Assembly: GCF_014651855.1 (NCBI RefSeq)
Contig: NZ_BMXR01000004.1
Coordinates: 389,439 to 453,438, forward strand
DNA from: Saccharospirillum salsuginis
GTDB lineage: Bacteria; Pseudomonadota; Gammaproteobacteria; Pseudomonadales; Natronospirillaceae
Direction: 5' to 3'
DNA: 64,000 bases
Every line of letters begins with the position of its first letter. The stretch's first letter is position 1. The notes beneath the pieces were generated by a model that was given only the letters and a program-made list of their open reading frames with translations, had not been told where the DNA came from and did not search any database. Position numbers and translations under genes: made by a program. Below are positions 1-11,309 of this stretch, one piece after another.

Positions 1-90
1 CGATGCATCGCTGCAAGCCGACTCTCCACCCCCCTTTTTATCATTTTCGAATATAGAGAATAGGGATACCCCTCTGGTGAGACTCGGGTA

Positions 91-131
91 TTGACGTGTA
101 TCAACACTCGGTGAACGGCGAGGAATAGACT
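91..131 (+). promoter_or_regulatory. Anr/FNR-type box with a class II-spaced -10
   Basis: Bases 91-104 read TTGACGTGTATCAA, one change from the FNR/Anr consensus TTGAT-N4-ATCAA. A -10-like hexamer TAGACT lies at 126-131, which puts the box centre about 41 bases before the predicted start of transcription, the class II activator position. The first gene of the operon starts at 212. The match and spacing are seen in the sequence; control by oxygen limitation is inferred. Confidence 0.55.
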
Positions 132-211
132 GATTCTGTCCATCAACAACAAATCAAATCCGGGCGCCTGCCAGGGGTGGTGTCGACAGGGCCGGACGAG
201 GAGTGTCTGTC

Positions 212-1977
<1,766 letters not shown>

Positions 1978-1981
<4 letters not shown>

Positions 1982-4011
1982 ATACCGTTCAACCCCAACC
2001 CGGCAAGCTCGACCTGGGTCGCAAACTGCGTGTGTCACGCGAGCATCTGCTCGGACTGCTGGGCGACATGATTCGCATCCGTCGCTTCGAGGAAAAGTGC
2101 GCCGAGCTCTACACCCAGGAGAAGATCCGCGGTTTTCTTCACCTGTATATCGGTGAGGAAGCCGTGGGCGTCGGGGTCACCCGGCACCTGACCGCGGATG
2201 ATGCCGTGGTCGCCACCTATCGCGAACACGGCCATGCCCTGCTGCGCGGACTGAGCATGAACAGCGTTATGGCCGAGATGTACGGCAAGGCCGAGGGGTG
2301 CAGCCGGGGCCGTGGCGGTTCCATGCATTTGTTCAGCGCCGAGCACCGGTTTTTCGGTGGCAATGCCATCGTCGGCGGTGGCTTGCCCATGGCGGTCGGC
2401 CTGGCACTGGCCGACAAGATGGCCGGACGCGACCGGGTGACGGTCTGTTTCTTCGGCGAGGGCGCGGCGGCCGAGGGCGCCTTTCACGAGAGCCTGAACC
2501 TGGCCGCATTGTGGCAATTACCGGTGTTGTTCATTTGCGAGAACAACAATTACGCCATGGGGACAGCCCTGACGCTCTCCCAGTCCCAGACCGATGTGTA
2601 CACCAAAGCCCAGAGCTACAACCTGCAGGCGGAGTCCGTCGACGGCATGAACGTCGTCGATGTGGAGGCCGCCGCCCAGCGCGCCATCGATTCGATTCGC
2701 AATGGCGATGGGCCCCGCTTGCTGGAATGCCACACCTATCGATTTCGCGCCCACTCCATGTTCGACCCCCAGTTGTATCGGGACAAGTCTGAGGTGGAGG
2801 AATGGAAACAGAAAGGTCCGATCAAATTGTTGCAGGAGTGGATGGAGCACAATGCCCTGTTGCACGACGGCGATCTGGAGGCCATCGAGCAACGGGTCGC
2901 GGCGGAGATCGACGCCGCCGTCCAGTTTGCCGAATCCGCCACCTGGGAGACCGAGGACACGTTATCCAACTTTGTCTCTCGTCCCCGGGACACCGCCCCT
3001 CCACCGCCGCCGAATCTTGAACCGGAGGCGTTCGAGACGACCTACCGGGAAGCCTGCCACCTCAGCTTGAAGGAAGCCCTGGAACACAACGAGCGCACCT
3101 TCCTGATGGGCGAGGACGTCGGTCACTATGGTGGCTGTTACGCCGTCAGCCATGACCTGCTGGCGCAATTCGGGGCGGTCCGTGTGCGCGATGCGCCCTT
3201 GTCGGAAAACGGGTTTACCGGCGCCGGCGTCGGTGCCGCGCTGGGCGGCATGCACCCGATTGTGGAGATCATGACGGTCAATTTCAGCCTGTTGGCGATG
3301 GACCAGATCGTCAATACGGCCGCCGCCCTGCTGCACATGTCCGGCGGGCAGTTCAACGTCCCGCTGGTGATCCGCATGGCGACCGGAGCCGGTCGGCAAC
3401 TGGCCGCCCAGCATTCACACAGCCTGGAACACTGGTATGCCCATGTGCCGGGCCTGCGGGTGCTGACGCCGGCAACCCTGGAAGACGCCCGCTACATGCT
3501 CTGGAGCGCTCTGCATGATCCCAATCCGGTGCTGATCTTCGAACACGCGGCGCTGTACAACCAGAAAGGTACACTGACGCCCTGCCCCGAGGGCGTGGAC
3601 ATCGAGCGGGCGGCCATCCGCCGCCCCGGCCGGGACGTCAGCCTGATCACCTATGGCGGCAGCCTGCACAAGGCCCTGAAAGCGGCCGAGACACTGAACA
3701 AGGACGGCATCGACGCGGAAGTGGTCGACCTGCGGGTGTTGCGTCCGCTGGACATCGACACCCTGGTCGAGAGCCTGTCCCGTACCCATCGGGCGGTCCT
3801 GATCGAGGAAGCCTGGCAAACCGGCGGCATGATGGCCGAAGTCAGCGCGCGGTTGGTGGACCAGGCCTTTTGGGAGCTCGATGCCCCGATCGCACGCGTG
3901 GCGAGTAAAGAAGTTCCCATTCCGTATGCCCGTCACCTGGAAATCGCCGCCCTGCCCCAAATCGATGATATTGTGGAAGCCGCCAAACGTCTGATAGGAG
4001 GTGGACCATGA
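1978..4011 (+). CDS. Fused E1 alpha-beta 2-oxoacid dehydrogenase
   Basis: Thiamine-diphosphate E1 component that decarboxylates a 2-oxoacid and acylates the lipoyl group of E2. Residues 1-330 form the alpha part, with the family's [10 protein letters not shown] region and the ThDP/Mg segment from [10 protein letters not shown] to NNNYAMGT. A proline-rich linker near 333-340 leads into the beta part (340-677: [34 protein letters not shown]). Alpha and beta are usually separate proteins in the acetoin and branched-chain type, so this is a natural fusion. It overlaps both neighbours by ATGA, which implies translational coupling. Pyruvate, acetoin and branched-chain 2-oxoacids are all possible substrates. 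Confidence 0.88.
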
Positions 4012-5255
4012 GCGACTTCCTGATGCCCTCGCTGGGCGCCGATATGGACGAGGCCACGCTGGTCGAGTGGGATGTGAAGCCCGGTGACCGCATCAAGAAA
4101 GGCGACGTGATCGCTGTGGTGGAAACCGCCAAGGGTGCCATCGAAGTCGAAGTCTTCGAAGAAGGCGTGGTCGAGGAGCTCTATGTCCCGGTCGATACCG
4201 TCGTGCCGGTCGGTCAACCCATCGCGCGGTTGTCCGGTGTCGAGACCGGAGCGCCGGAAGCCGCCCCGCCCAAACCGGCACCAACGGTACCCGAACAGCC
4301 GAAACCCAGGGCCGCCAAACCCGAGCCTCCCGTAAAAGCGCCGCCGACACCGTCACCGGAACCCGAGCAGATCTGGGAGCGTATTCTGGCGACGCCGTTG
4401 GCCCGAAAGCGGGCCCGGGATACCGGTACCCCGCTCGAACAGGTTCGCGGCAGCGGTCCAAGAGGGGCCATTCTTGCCGGCGATCTCGCCTCCCGCCCGG
4501 ACGTGAATCGGCCGGCCCGGGAAAGACCCAGCCGAACCGGATTCGACCCTGGTGAAATGCGCAAGGCCATCGCCGCCGCCATGGCGCGTTCGAAACGCGA
4601 AATACCGCATTACTATCTGGCCGAGTCGATCGATATGAAGACGGCGACCGATTGGTTGTCCGACTACAACGCCACCCGGCCGCCGGAACAACGACTGTTG
4701 ATGTCCGTACTCGTGTTCCGGGCTGTGGCCCTGGCGGCCCGGGAATTCCCCGAGATGAACGGTTTCCATCGGGACGGATATTTCGAGCCCAGCGACGCCG
4801 TGCATCCCGGGATCGCCATTAACCTGAGGGGCATCGGGCTGATCACGCCGGCCCTGTTGAACGCCGATCAGGGCTCGCTCGCCGACCTGATGGCCCGGCT
4901 TCAGGACCTGACCCGGCGCGCCCGGCGAGGCGGGTTGCGCAGCTCGGAAATGACCAACGCCACCCTGACCATCACCGCTTTGGGCGAGCGCGGCGTGGAA
5001 TCCGTCTACGGGGTGATCTATCCGCCCCAGGTCGCCATCCTCGGCTTTGGTAAAGTGACACCGAAGCCGTGGGCGGTGGGCGACGCCCTGGCCGTCCGGC
5101 CGGTGATGCAGGCGACCCTGGCCGCTGATCACCGGGTCAGCGACGGTCATCGCGGCGGTCTCTTTCTCGCCCGTATCGCCGAACTCTTGCAACACCCCGA
5201 TCAACTCGACCGGACCCCGTCCGTTCAACCCCGGCAAAAGGAAACGACACCATGA
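4008..5255 (+). CDS. Lipoyl E2 acyltransferase of the 2-oxoacid dehydrogenase
   Basis: Dihydrolipoyl acyltransferase that moves the acyl group from lipoate to CoA and forms the complex core. The lipoyl domain is at about 1-80, with the modified lysine in [14 protein letters not shown] Pro/Ala linker (85-125) follows, then a peripheral subunit-binding domain ([12 protein letters not shown]...[11 protein letters not shown], about 127-165) and the catalytic domain (185-405) ending with [12 protein letters not shown], which carries the His and Asp of the HRxxDG motif. GGAGG lies just before the ATG. There is no E3 gene in the operon, so the complex must use an E3 made elsewhere, for example the Lpd of this window. 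Confidence 0.9.
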   Translation: MSDFLMPSLGADMDEATLVEWDVKPGDRIKKGDVIAVVETAKGAIEVEVFEEGVVEELYVPVDTVVPVGQPIARLSGVETGAPEAAPPKPAPTVPEQPKPRAAKPEPPVKAPPTPSPEPEQIWERILATPLARKRARDTGTPLEQVRGSGPRGAILAGDLASRPDVNRPARERPSRTGFDPGEMRKAIAAAMARSKREIPHYYLAESIDMKTATDWLSDYNATRPPEQRLLMSVLVFRAVALAAREFPEMNGFHRDGYFEPSDAVHPGIAINLRGIGLITPALLNADQGSLADLMARLQDLTRRARRGGLRSSEMTNATLTITALGERGVESVYGVIYPPQVAILGFGKVTPKPWAVGDALAVRPVMQATLAADHRVSDGHRGGLFLARIAELLQHPDQLDRTPSVQPRQKETTP

Positions 5256-5497
5256 ACCGTAATGAGTTACGCACCGCCCTGATCGAAGCCATCGTCGATA
5301 TCGCGCCGGATCTTTCACCCGAAGAGGTGAGCGACGACGCCAGCCTGCGCGACGATTATGATCTGGATTCGATGGACTCGTTCAATCTGGCCGCCGAAAT
5401 CCACAAGTCTCTCGGCGTCAACATACCGGAAGCCGACTTCGCCAAATTGCAAACGCTCGGGGAACTTGTGACCTATCTGGAACCTCGACTAACCTGA
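5252..5497 (+). CDS. Dedicated acyl carrier protein
   Basis: An 81-residue ACP with the phosphopantetheine attachment site DLDSMDS (Ser at about 38) in an acidic four-helix fold. It overlaps the E2 stop by ATGA, so it is made together with the dehydrogenase. It lies away from any fatty-acid synthesis genes and is clearly not the housekeeping acpP, which normally sits beside fabF and fabG. Its place suggests that the synthetase or E2 loads an acyl group on it; this is inference. No phosphopantetheinyl transferase is seen nearby. Confidence 0.88.
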   Translation: MNRNELRTALIEAIVDIAPDLSPEEVSDDASLRDDYDLDSMDSFNLAAEIHKSLGVNIPEADFAKLQTLGELVTYLEPRLT

Positions 5498-5534
5498 GGC
5501 GCGCACACACAAACGATCTGGCAGGAGCTAACCC

Positions 5535-6185
5535 ATGAGAGCCTTTAAAAACAGGGTCTCAGCGGGCCAGGAGCTGGCCCAGGCCGTGCTGGACAGACTC
5601 GAACCCGACAAAGACGACTATTTCCTGGTCCTCGCCCTGCCGCGCGGCGGGGTGCCCGTGGCATTCGAAGTCGCGCAAAAACTGGGCGCCGAACTGGATT
5701 TGATGGTGGTGCGCAAACTCGGCCTGCCCTGGCACTCGGAATTGGCAATGGGCGCCATCGCGAGCGGCGGTATTCGCATTTTAAACGAGGACGTTGTGCG
5801 CGGCAGCGGCGTCAGTGAGGCGAGCATCGATCAGGTGCAGCAGGACGAGGAAAAGGAACTGAAACGCCGTGAAACGGCTTATCGCGGGGATCGGCCGATG
5901 CCGACCATCCAGGGTCGTCGCGTCATTATCGTCGACGACGGCATCGCCACCGGCGCCACCATGAAAGCGGCGGTTCAGGGCGTGCGCAGCCGAAAACCGG
6001 CCGACATCACCGTGGCGGTCCCGGTGGCGCCGCCGGAAACGTTGTCGGCCCTCCGAGACCTGGCCGATGACGTCGTCTGCGTGCTGGCGCCGGACATGAT
6101 GAATGCCATCGGCGCCTGGTACGTCGACTTCAATCAGACCTCGGACGACGAGGTTCGGGAACTGCTGAATCGGGCCTGGTCCTGA
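5535..6185 (+). CDS. Type I phosphoribosyltransferase family protein
   Basis: A 216-residue protein with the PRPP-binding motif VIIVDDGIATGATM (about 131-144) and the N-terminal LPRGGVPVAFEVA typical of stand-alone PRTases of the Rv0571c type. The base substrate is unknown; ComF, xanthine and orotate types differ in the hood region. CAGGAG precedes the ATG and the gap to the ACP gene is 37 bases, so it probably belongs to the same transcript. From memory, a homologue lies in the mycobacterial hypoxia (DosR) regulon, which would fit the Anr-type box upstream. Confidence 0.82.
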   Translation: MRAFKNRVSAGQELAQAVLDRLEPDKDDYFLVLALPRGGVPVAFEVAQKLGAELDLMVVRKLGLPWHSELAMGAIASGGIRILNEDVVRGSGVSEASIDQVQQDEEKELKRRETAYRGDRPMPTIQGRRVIIVDDGIATGATMKAAVQGVRSRKPADITVAVPVAPPETLSALRDLADDVVCVLAPDMMNAIGAWYVDFNQTSDDEVRELLNRAWS

Positions 6186-6191
6186 ACCGTG

Positions 6192-6755
6192 TCAGTCCAA
6201 AATCGCCCCGGCGTCTTTCATCCGGTTCAGGGCGTCCTCGCCCTGCGCCTCATCGACCGGCCGCGTGGCGGCCCGGATCAGGTGCATCTCGAAGCCCTCT
6301 TTCATACCGTCGAGCACGGTGGCGAGCACGCAGACATCCTGTGCCAGGCCGCCGACCCAGAGCCGCTGGATGTTGGCGCGGCGCAGATAGGTACCAAGAC
6401 CGGTGCTGTCGAACGCCGAATAGGCGTCCTGGTCGAAGTGCGTGCCTTTGCTGACGCGCACCACCCTGTTGTCGATGTCCAGATCCGGATGGAACTCGGC
6501 GCCTTTGGTGTCCTGTACACAGTGAACCGGCCAGGGCCCGCCCCGCATATCGAAACTGACGTGCTCGACCGGATGCCAGTCGCGAGATGCGATGATCGGG
6601 TTTCCGTTCCTGCGTGCCGAAACGATCCAGTCATTCAGCAACGGTATGATCGTGTCGCCTTTAGGCACCGCCAGGCTGCCGCCGGGGCAGAAGTCGTTCT
6701 GGACATCCACCAGCAGCAAGGCGTCATGGTCTTGCAACAGAGTATCGGGATTCAT
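6192..6755 (-). CDS. pncA: Nicotinamidase (isochorismatase superfamily)
   Basis: Hydrolyses nicotinamide to nicotinate and ammonia for NAD salvage. Seen: the catalytic Asp in LLLVDVQNDFCPGGSL, the metal motif SRDWHP, the catalytic Lys in VSKGTHFD and the nucleophile Cys in GGLAQDVCV. At 187 residues it is a little short for PncA (about 200-215). AGGAGG lies before the ATG. It converges on the phosphoribosyltransferase with 6 bases between stops. A related amidohydrolase specificity cannot be ruled out. Confidence 0.8.
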   Translation of the reverse strand: MNPDTLLQDHDALLLVDVQNDFCPGGSLAVPKGDTIIPLLNDWIVSARRNGNPIIASRDWHPVEHVSFDMRGGPWPVHCVQDTKGAEFHPDLDIDNRVVRVSKGTHFDQDAYSAFDSTGLGTYLRRANIQRLWVGGLAQDVCVLATVLDGMKEGFEMHLIRAATRPVDEAQGEDALNRMKDAGAILD

Positions 6756-6909
6756 GGCGAACCTCCTGTATCACTCATGGATACGTTGTGGAGATCTTCG
6801 GGTATGGCAGGCTCCGGGGCATCCGGATCCGACCCGTTTCAATGCTCTGGTGTGTTAGATGATAGGCAAATTCGCGGATTCAAGGGGCAAGCGTCCCACG
6901 GGAGGCATT

Positions 6910-7899
6910 ATGGCCACGCCAAACACTGTGCAACTGTTCAGCCTGGACGCCGACCGGGCGTTCGCCGAGCGCGTCGCCCGACACCTGGGCACTGTGCCGG
7001 CCCGGCATGAAGAACGTGATTTCGAGGACGGCGAGCACAAGATCCGGCCGCTGGAAAACGTTCGCGGCAACGACGTCTATGTCGTGCAATCGCTGCACGG
7101 CGACCCCAACCTCAGCGTCAACGACAAACTGATTCGTCTGTGTTTTCTGCTCGGCGCCCTGCGCGATGCCGGCGCTGGCCGGTTGACTCTGGTCTGTCCC
7201 TACCTCGCCTACGCGCGCAAGGACCGTCGGACCAAGGCGCTCGACCCGCTCTCGCTGCGGTACCTCGCGCAAATGATCGAAGCCATGAATGTCGACCAGG
7301 TGATGACAATGGACGTCCACGACCTGGCCGCCTATCAGAATGCCTTCCGCCGGCCGGCCTTGCATCTGAGTTGGCGCAACACTCTGATCGAACACCTGGA
7401 GCCCTCCCTGCGTCACGCGGACGTCACCGTCGCCTCACCGGATGTGGGCGGCATCAAGCGCGCCAATCCGCTGCGCGAAGCGCTGGAAAACACCCTCGAT
7501 CGCCCGGTCGGTCTCGCCTTCATGGAGAAACATCGCAGCCGGGGAGCGGTCAGCGGCGAGTTGATCGCCGGCGATCTCAAGGATCGCACCGTTGTGCTGA
7601 TCGACGACCTGATCGCCAGTGGCGGTACCTTGGCCCGTGCCGCCGAAGCCTATCGCCAGGCCGGAGCGCTGAAGATCATCGCCTGCGCGACCCATGGTGT
7701 GTTTTCCGATCAGTCCGCGACGGTTCTGGCGACCCCGGAGATCGAGCACATCATCGTCAGCAACAGCCTGCCGCCCTGGCGGCTGGGCGACGGCAAGGCG
7801 CGGGACAAGCTGACGGTGTTGGATGTATCCGGGCAGATTGCCCGTGCGATTGAGCACAGCCATCGGGGACGGGAGATTGATGAGGCCTTGAAGGGGTGA
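6910..7899 (+). CDS. Divergent ribose-phosphate pyrophosphokinase paralogue
   Basis: Makes PRPP from ribose 5-phosphate and ATP. The Prs signature is kept but altered: YARKDRRTKALDPLS where E. coli Prs has YARQDRRVRSARVP, and the PRPP loop VVLIDDLIASGGTL instead of VDDMIDTGGTL. It has 329 residues against about 315 in the housekeeping enzyme, and is not next to ispE, so I read it as a second, specialised Prs. GGAGG 4 bases before the ATG at 6910 sets the start; an upstream in-frame ATG at 6859 lacks a site. It lies beside pncA and a phosphoribosyltransferase, both linked to PRPP use. Confidence 0.8.
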   Translation: MATPNTVQLFSLDADRAFAERVARHLGTVPARHEERDFEDGEHKIRPLENVRGNDVYVVQSLHGDPNLSVNDKLIRLCFLLGALRDAGAGRLTLVCPYLAYARKDRRTKALDPLSLRYLAQMIEAMNVDQVMTMDVHDLAAYQNAFRRPALHLSWRNTLIEHLEPSLRHADVTVASPDVGGIKRANPLREALENTLDRPVGLAFMEKHRSRGAVSGELIAGDLKDRTVVLIDDLIASGGTLARAAEAYRQAGALKIIACATHGVFSDQSATVLATPEIEHIIVSNSLPPWRLGDGKARDKLTVLDVSGQIARAIEHSHRGREIDEALKG

Positions 7900-7915
7900 T
7901 GGGCTGAGAATTCGT

Positions 7916-8959
7916 TTACAGCTCCAATTGGGCGGCGTAATGCTCCGCCCGCTCCAGATAGTCCCCGGTGCGTTCCAGCCAGTGTTCCGGTTTTTTGACG
8001 CCATCGTCCAACAAATGCCTGGCGGAGAGTTTGGCGCGCAGCAAGCAGCGGTAGGCTTTGTAAAAGTAAATCAGCGAATCCGGCACCATGTCTTCGGTCA
8101 GCCGACCGTAGAGTTGCAATAGCCGCTCGCCGACCAGGCCCGCCTGGAGCCGTTCGCATTCGATGGCGAGGAAACTGAGTTCCTCGACCGGGTCGAGACT
8201 GCGCAATTCCCGGCTGAATTCCAGACAGTCGATGATCGCCGGTGGATGGGTGTAACAGATGTGCTCCGGCCGCAAATCGCCGTGTGCCTCCACGACCCGC
8301 CCTGCCCTGGGTTCCAGACCGTAAAGCCCGCGCAGCGACAAATATCGCTGCAACCGACCGGCCAAGCCGTCGAGTCGATGACCGGGCAGATCGAAGAGCG
8401 GATCACGCAAGTCCTGAATGTTGGTCTCGACGTAACCCTGGTACCGAAAGCGGTAGTCTTCCGGCGTAATGTCGACCGGCGCGGCACGGCGATAAAAGTC
8501 GACCAGAACCCGGCCCAACAGATCGATGCGGTCCGGTGTCAGTTGACGGTTACGAATCAGGTTTTCGAGCATCTGCTCGGTGGGCAGGCGGCGCATGTGG
8601 ACCAGCCATTCGGCCACCCGCCCCTTGCCCCCCAACTGCAAGGTTGTGGAATCGAGCCGGTTGAGCGAGACCAGGCCGAGGTAGGTCATCGGCGCCAAAC
8701 GCCGGTTGAGTTGCATTTCCGCTTCACAATTACGGCGTCGCGCGTCCAGGGTGCGGAAATCGAAATAGTGGTTATGGACCGGTTTTTTCAACTTGTAGAC
8801 ATCGCGGGAGGTCAGGAACACATAGGACATGTGCGTTTGCACAACCTGGACCCGGGAGGGGTATCCCGGGTAGTGCCCCGGGGTCGACAGGAATCTGACT
8901 TTCTCCGCGAGGCTTGGAAATACCCCTTCGAACAGGCTGTTGTCGGTCCGTCCTCTCAT
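7916..8959 (-). CDS. Aminoglycoside phosphotransferase-fold kinase (COG2187-like)
   Basis: A protein-kinase-like small-molecule kinase: VYKLKKPV carries the ATP lysine, VEAHGDLRPEHIC is the catalytic loop and AIIDCLEFS stands for the DFG region. Family members often carry a C-terminal P-loop (AAA_33) domain; this 347-residue protein ends without one. The substrate is unknown. It converges on the prs paralogue 16 bases away. Good confidence for the fold, low for function. Confidence 0.65.
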   Translation of the reverse strand: MRGRTDNSLFEGVFPSLAEKVRFLSTPGHYPGYPSRVQVVQTHMSYVFLTSRDVYKLKKPVHNHYFDFRTLDARRRNCEAEMQLNRRLAPMTYLGLVSLNRLDSTTLQLGGKGRVAEWLVHMRRLPTEQMLENLIRNRQLTPDRIDLLGRVLVDFYRRAAPVDITPEDYRFRYQGYVETNIQDLRDPLFDLPGHRLDGLAGRLQRYLSLRGLYGLEPRAGRVVEAHGDLRPEHICYTHPPAIIDCLEFSRELRSLDPVEELSFLAIECERLQAGLVGERLLQLYGRLTEDMVPDSLIYFYKAYRCLLRAKLSARHLLDDGVKKPEHWLERTGDYLERAEHYAAQLEL

Positions 8960-9220
8960 TACATCTCCGGTACGGTGGTGTTTTTGTTCTCCTCATCCCT
9001 GATGTTTTGATTCTTCCGGGCGTTACACAGGACAGTTTGAATGCATGCTGTTGCACTGGGTATTAGTCTAGTCCTTTCTTCGGACAACGTATTGAATGAT
9101 TGCAATAAATATCGGCCAGGGCAGCTTCAACCTGACCTGTGGCAAAAGCGTATCAAGGCTGTTTATGGAAAGAGGTGTGCGGGGACGATGGACTGGTGTC
9201 CATCCCCGCGAAGTAGCTGG

Positions 9221-10510
9221 TCAGGCGACCGCCGTTATCCGTTGCCGGTCGCGACCGAGGTTGGACGTCTGTCCCGAATCGGAGACCAGAGTGATGCCTC
9301 CGGTCGAGAGGTGGTAACGAATGGCGTCCAGGTGGGGGTCGACCCCGATGGTGGTGCCGTCCGGTATCACACACCGCTGGTCGACGATGACCCGGTTCAG
9401 TCGACAGTCCTTGCCGATCCGGGCGCCGGGAAGAATCAGCGAATCGCTGATCACCGTGCCGGTATCGGCGATGACATCGTTGAACAGGATGCTGTTGCGG
9501 ACCGACGCACCATCCAGCAGACAGCCATTACTGACGATGGAGTTCACCGATAGCCCCTGACAACCCCGCTGTGCGTCGAACAGGAACTTGGCCGGCGGTA
9601 ATTGCTCCTGGTACGTCCAGATGGGCCAATAGCGATCATGGACGTCCAGCGCCGGGTTTCGTCCCAGCAATTCCATATTGGCCTGCCAATAATGATCCAC
9701 CGTGCCCACGTCGCGCCAATAGGCGGGCTCCCCGTTGTCATCGGTGAAAGCGTAGGCGTGGATCGGATATTGATCGACCAGGCGGGGAATGATGTCCTTG
9801 CCGAAATCATGACTCGATTGGTTGTCGCGTGCATCCCGAATCAACTGTGTGCGTAAAAATTCGGTATTGAATACGTAGATGCCCATGGAGGCCAAAGCCA
9901 GGCTCGAATCGCCGGGCATGGGTCTCGGGTGCTCCGGTTTTTCCTCGAACGCGAATACGCGGTTTTGCCGGTCCACAGCCATGACACCCAAGCCGCGAGC
10001 GGTCTTGATGTCGACCGGAACACAGCCCACTGTCATTTCCGCGCCGGACTCGACGTGCTGTTCCAGCAGGTCACCGTAGTCCATTTTGTAAACGTGATCG
10101 CCGGCAAGCACGACCACGAATTGCGGCGCGTGTTCCTCGATGATGTCCAGATTCTGGTAAATCGCGTCGGCGGTGCCACTGTACCACCCTTCACCCAACC
10201 GCTTCTGGGCCGGCAACAGGTCGATGAATTCGCCCATGCCGTTGTTCAGGAAATTCCAGCCGCGCTGGATGTGACGGTTCAGTGAGTAGGATTTGTACTG
10301 CGTCAGGATTCCAATGCGCCGTATCCCCGAGTGCAGGCAGTTGGACAGTGAAAAATCGATCGTTCGGTAGGTTCCGCCGAACGGGATGGCCGGCTTGGCA
10401 TGCCAGCGGGTGAGGTGCTTAAGTCGGGAACCGTTTCCTCCGGCCAGAATCAGAGCGAGGCTGTTCTCGGTCAACTCTCTGGTCAAACGATGTCGGTTGC
10501 GTACCTGCAT
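9221..10510 (-). CDS. glgC: Glucose-1-phosphate adenylyltransferase
   Basis: Makes ADP-glucose, the first committed step of glycogen synthesis. Nucleotide site ALILAGGNGSRLKHLT, then KPAIPFGGTYRTIDF, AGDHVYKMDY, EEKPEHP and a C-terminal left-handed beta-helix with hexapeptide repeats. I start at the ATG at 10510, which gives the usual N-terminus (429 residues) and has a G-run 10 bases upstream; a TTG at 10528 is also open. No glgA, glgB or glgP lies nearby, so it is an orphan here. Confidence 0.92.
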   Translation of the reverse strand: MQVRNRHRLTRELTENSLALILAGGNGSRLKHLTRWHAKPAIPFGGTYRTIDFSLSNCLHSGIRRIGILTQYKSYSLNRHIQRGWNFLNNGMGEFIDLLPAQKRLGEGWYSGTADAIYQNLDIIEEHAPQFVVVLAGDHVYKMDYGDLLEQHVESGAEMTVGCVPVDIKTARGLGVMAVDRQNRVFAFEEKPEHPRPMPGDSSLALASMGIYVFNTEFLRTQLIRDARDNQSSHDFGKDIIPRLVDQYPIHAYAFTDDNGEPAYWRDVGTVDHYWQANMELLGRNPALDVHDRYWPIWTYQEQLPPAKFLFDAQRGCQGLSVNSIVSNGCLLDGASVRNSILFNDVIADTGTVISDSLILPGARIGKDCRLNRVIVDQRCVIPDGTTIGVDPHLDAIRYHLSTGGITLVSDSGQTSNLGRDRQRITAVA

Positions 10511-10800
10511 GTCGATGAATCCCCCCAAGGTGGTCTAACCCTGTTTAAGATTTGGACGGATTGCCTACAGCAGGTCTGTGTCAGGCCTAGGCAGGTTTAC
10601 TGGCTAAAATGCCAGCACAGCATAGTCGCCGCATTGATCTGCGTCATGCTTGAAACGAGGATTTTCAAACAAACTATGATGGATAGGCGAAGGCTCTTCC
10701 GTCACTCGGGCCGCAGCCTGGGTGAACGCTGTAAGGAATGTGACTCAAGCTGCATTCCCCAGCCTCGGGATACCATTCAATGCCATAAAGGAGGTTCTAT
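10511..10800. promoter_or_regulatory. Divergent control region with a second Anr/FNR-like box
   Basis: The 290 bases between glgC and the host-attachment gene hold TTGATCTGCGTCAT at 10634-10647 (TTGAT-N4-GTCAA with one change). A TATGAT -10 follows at 10675-10680 on the plus strand. The spacing is about 5 bases longer than ideal for a class II site, so this is weaker than the box at 91. A full AAGGAGG lies just before the gene at 10801. I see no other gene in this stretch. Confidence 0.35.
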
Positions 10801-11241
10801 ATGACCGCCTGGGTCGTTGTCGCAAACGGAGGCAATGCCCGCCTGTTTGCATCCAGCTCGATCGAAGAATTCGAGGAAATCGAAACTTTGGTCAACCCCT
10901 ACAATCGCCTGCACGAACGCGACCTTATAACGGATCGTCAGGGACTTTCCCGCAACAGCGCGGCACTTCAAACCGAATCCTACGAGCAGCCCAGCGCCAA
11001 GAAGCACGAGCAGGAGCGCTTCGCCGCCGAGCTGGCCGGCCACCTGGAGAAGGCGTATCACGAAAACCGGTTCAACACCCTGTATCTGATCTGCAGCCCG
11101 TCTTTCCTGGGCCTGGTTCGTCAAGAACTGAGCCCCAAGGTGTGCGAGACCATTAAGGCGGAAATCCACAAGAACCTGGTCACCCATTCGGTATCGGACA
11201 TCCGCGCGCAACTGCCGAAACGGTTGTTGCCGATGGTGTGA
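10801..11241 (+). CDS. Host attachment protein family (eRF1-like fold)
   Basis: A 146-residue protein of the family named for a protein required for attachment to host cells, related in fold to the second domain of eRF1. Seen: the starting strand WVVVANGGNARLFA, a middle helical region with KKHEQERFAAELAGHL, the strand TLYLICSPSFLGLVRQEL and the C-terminal TDIR-like SVSDIRAQLPKRL. It has no signal peptide or membrane segment, so it should be cytoplasmic despite its name. AAGGAGG lies at a good distance. True function unknown. Confidence 0.75.
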   Translation: MTAWVVVANGGNARLFASSSIEEFEEIETLVNPYNRLHERDLITDRQGLSRNSAALQTESYEQPSAKKHEQERFAAELAGHLEKAYHENRFNTLYLICSPSFLGLVRQELSPKVCETIKAEIHKNLVTHSVSDIRAQLPKRLLPMV

Positions 11242-11250
11242 CCTGAACCT

Positions 11251-11297
11251 GTCGGTACACTCCGGGGCGCTGACGATGGCCCCGGGGTCTGTGCCGA
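11251..11297. terminator. Hairpin between convergent genes
   Basis: GTCGG...CCGGGGC (11251-11268) pairs with GCCCCGG...CCGAC (11279-11297), forming an interrupted stem between the stops of the host-attachment gene and cysG. There is no U-run, so termination is only a guess. Confidence 0.35.
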
Positions 11298-11309
11298 CAC
11301 GCTCGACTT

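Noticed and set aside
9181..9207. Terminator after glgC (GGGGACGATGGA hairpin)
   Set aside because: A stem with mismatch is present but without any U-run; left out as a feature.
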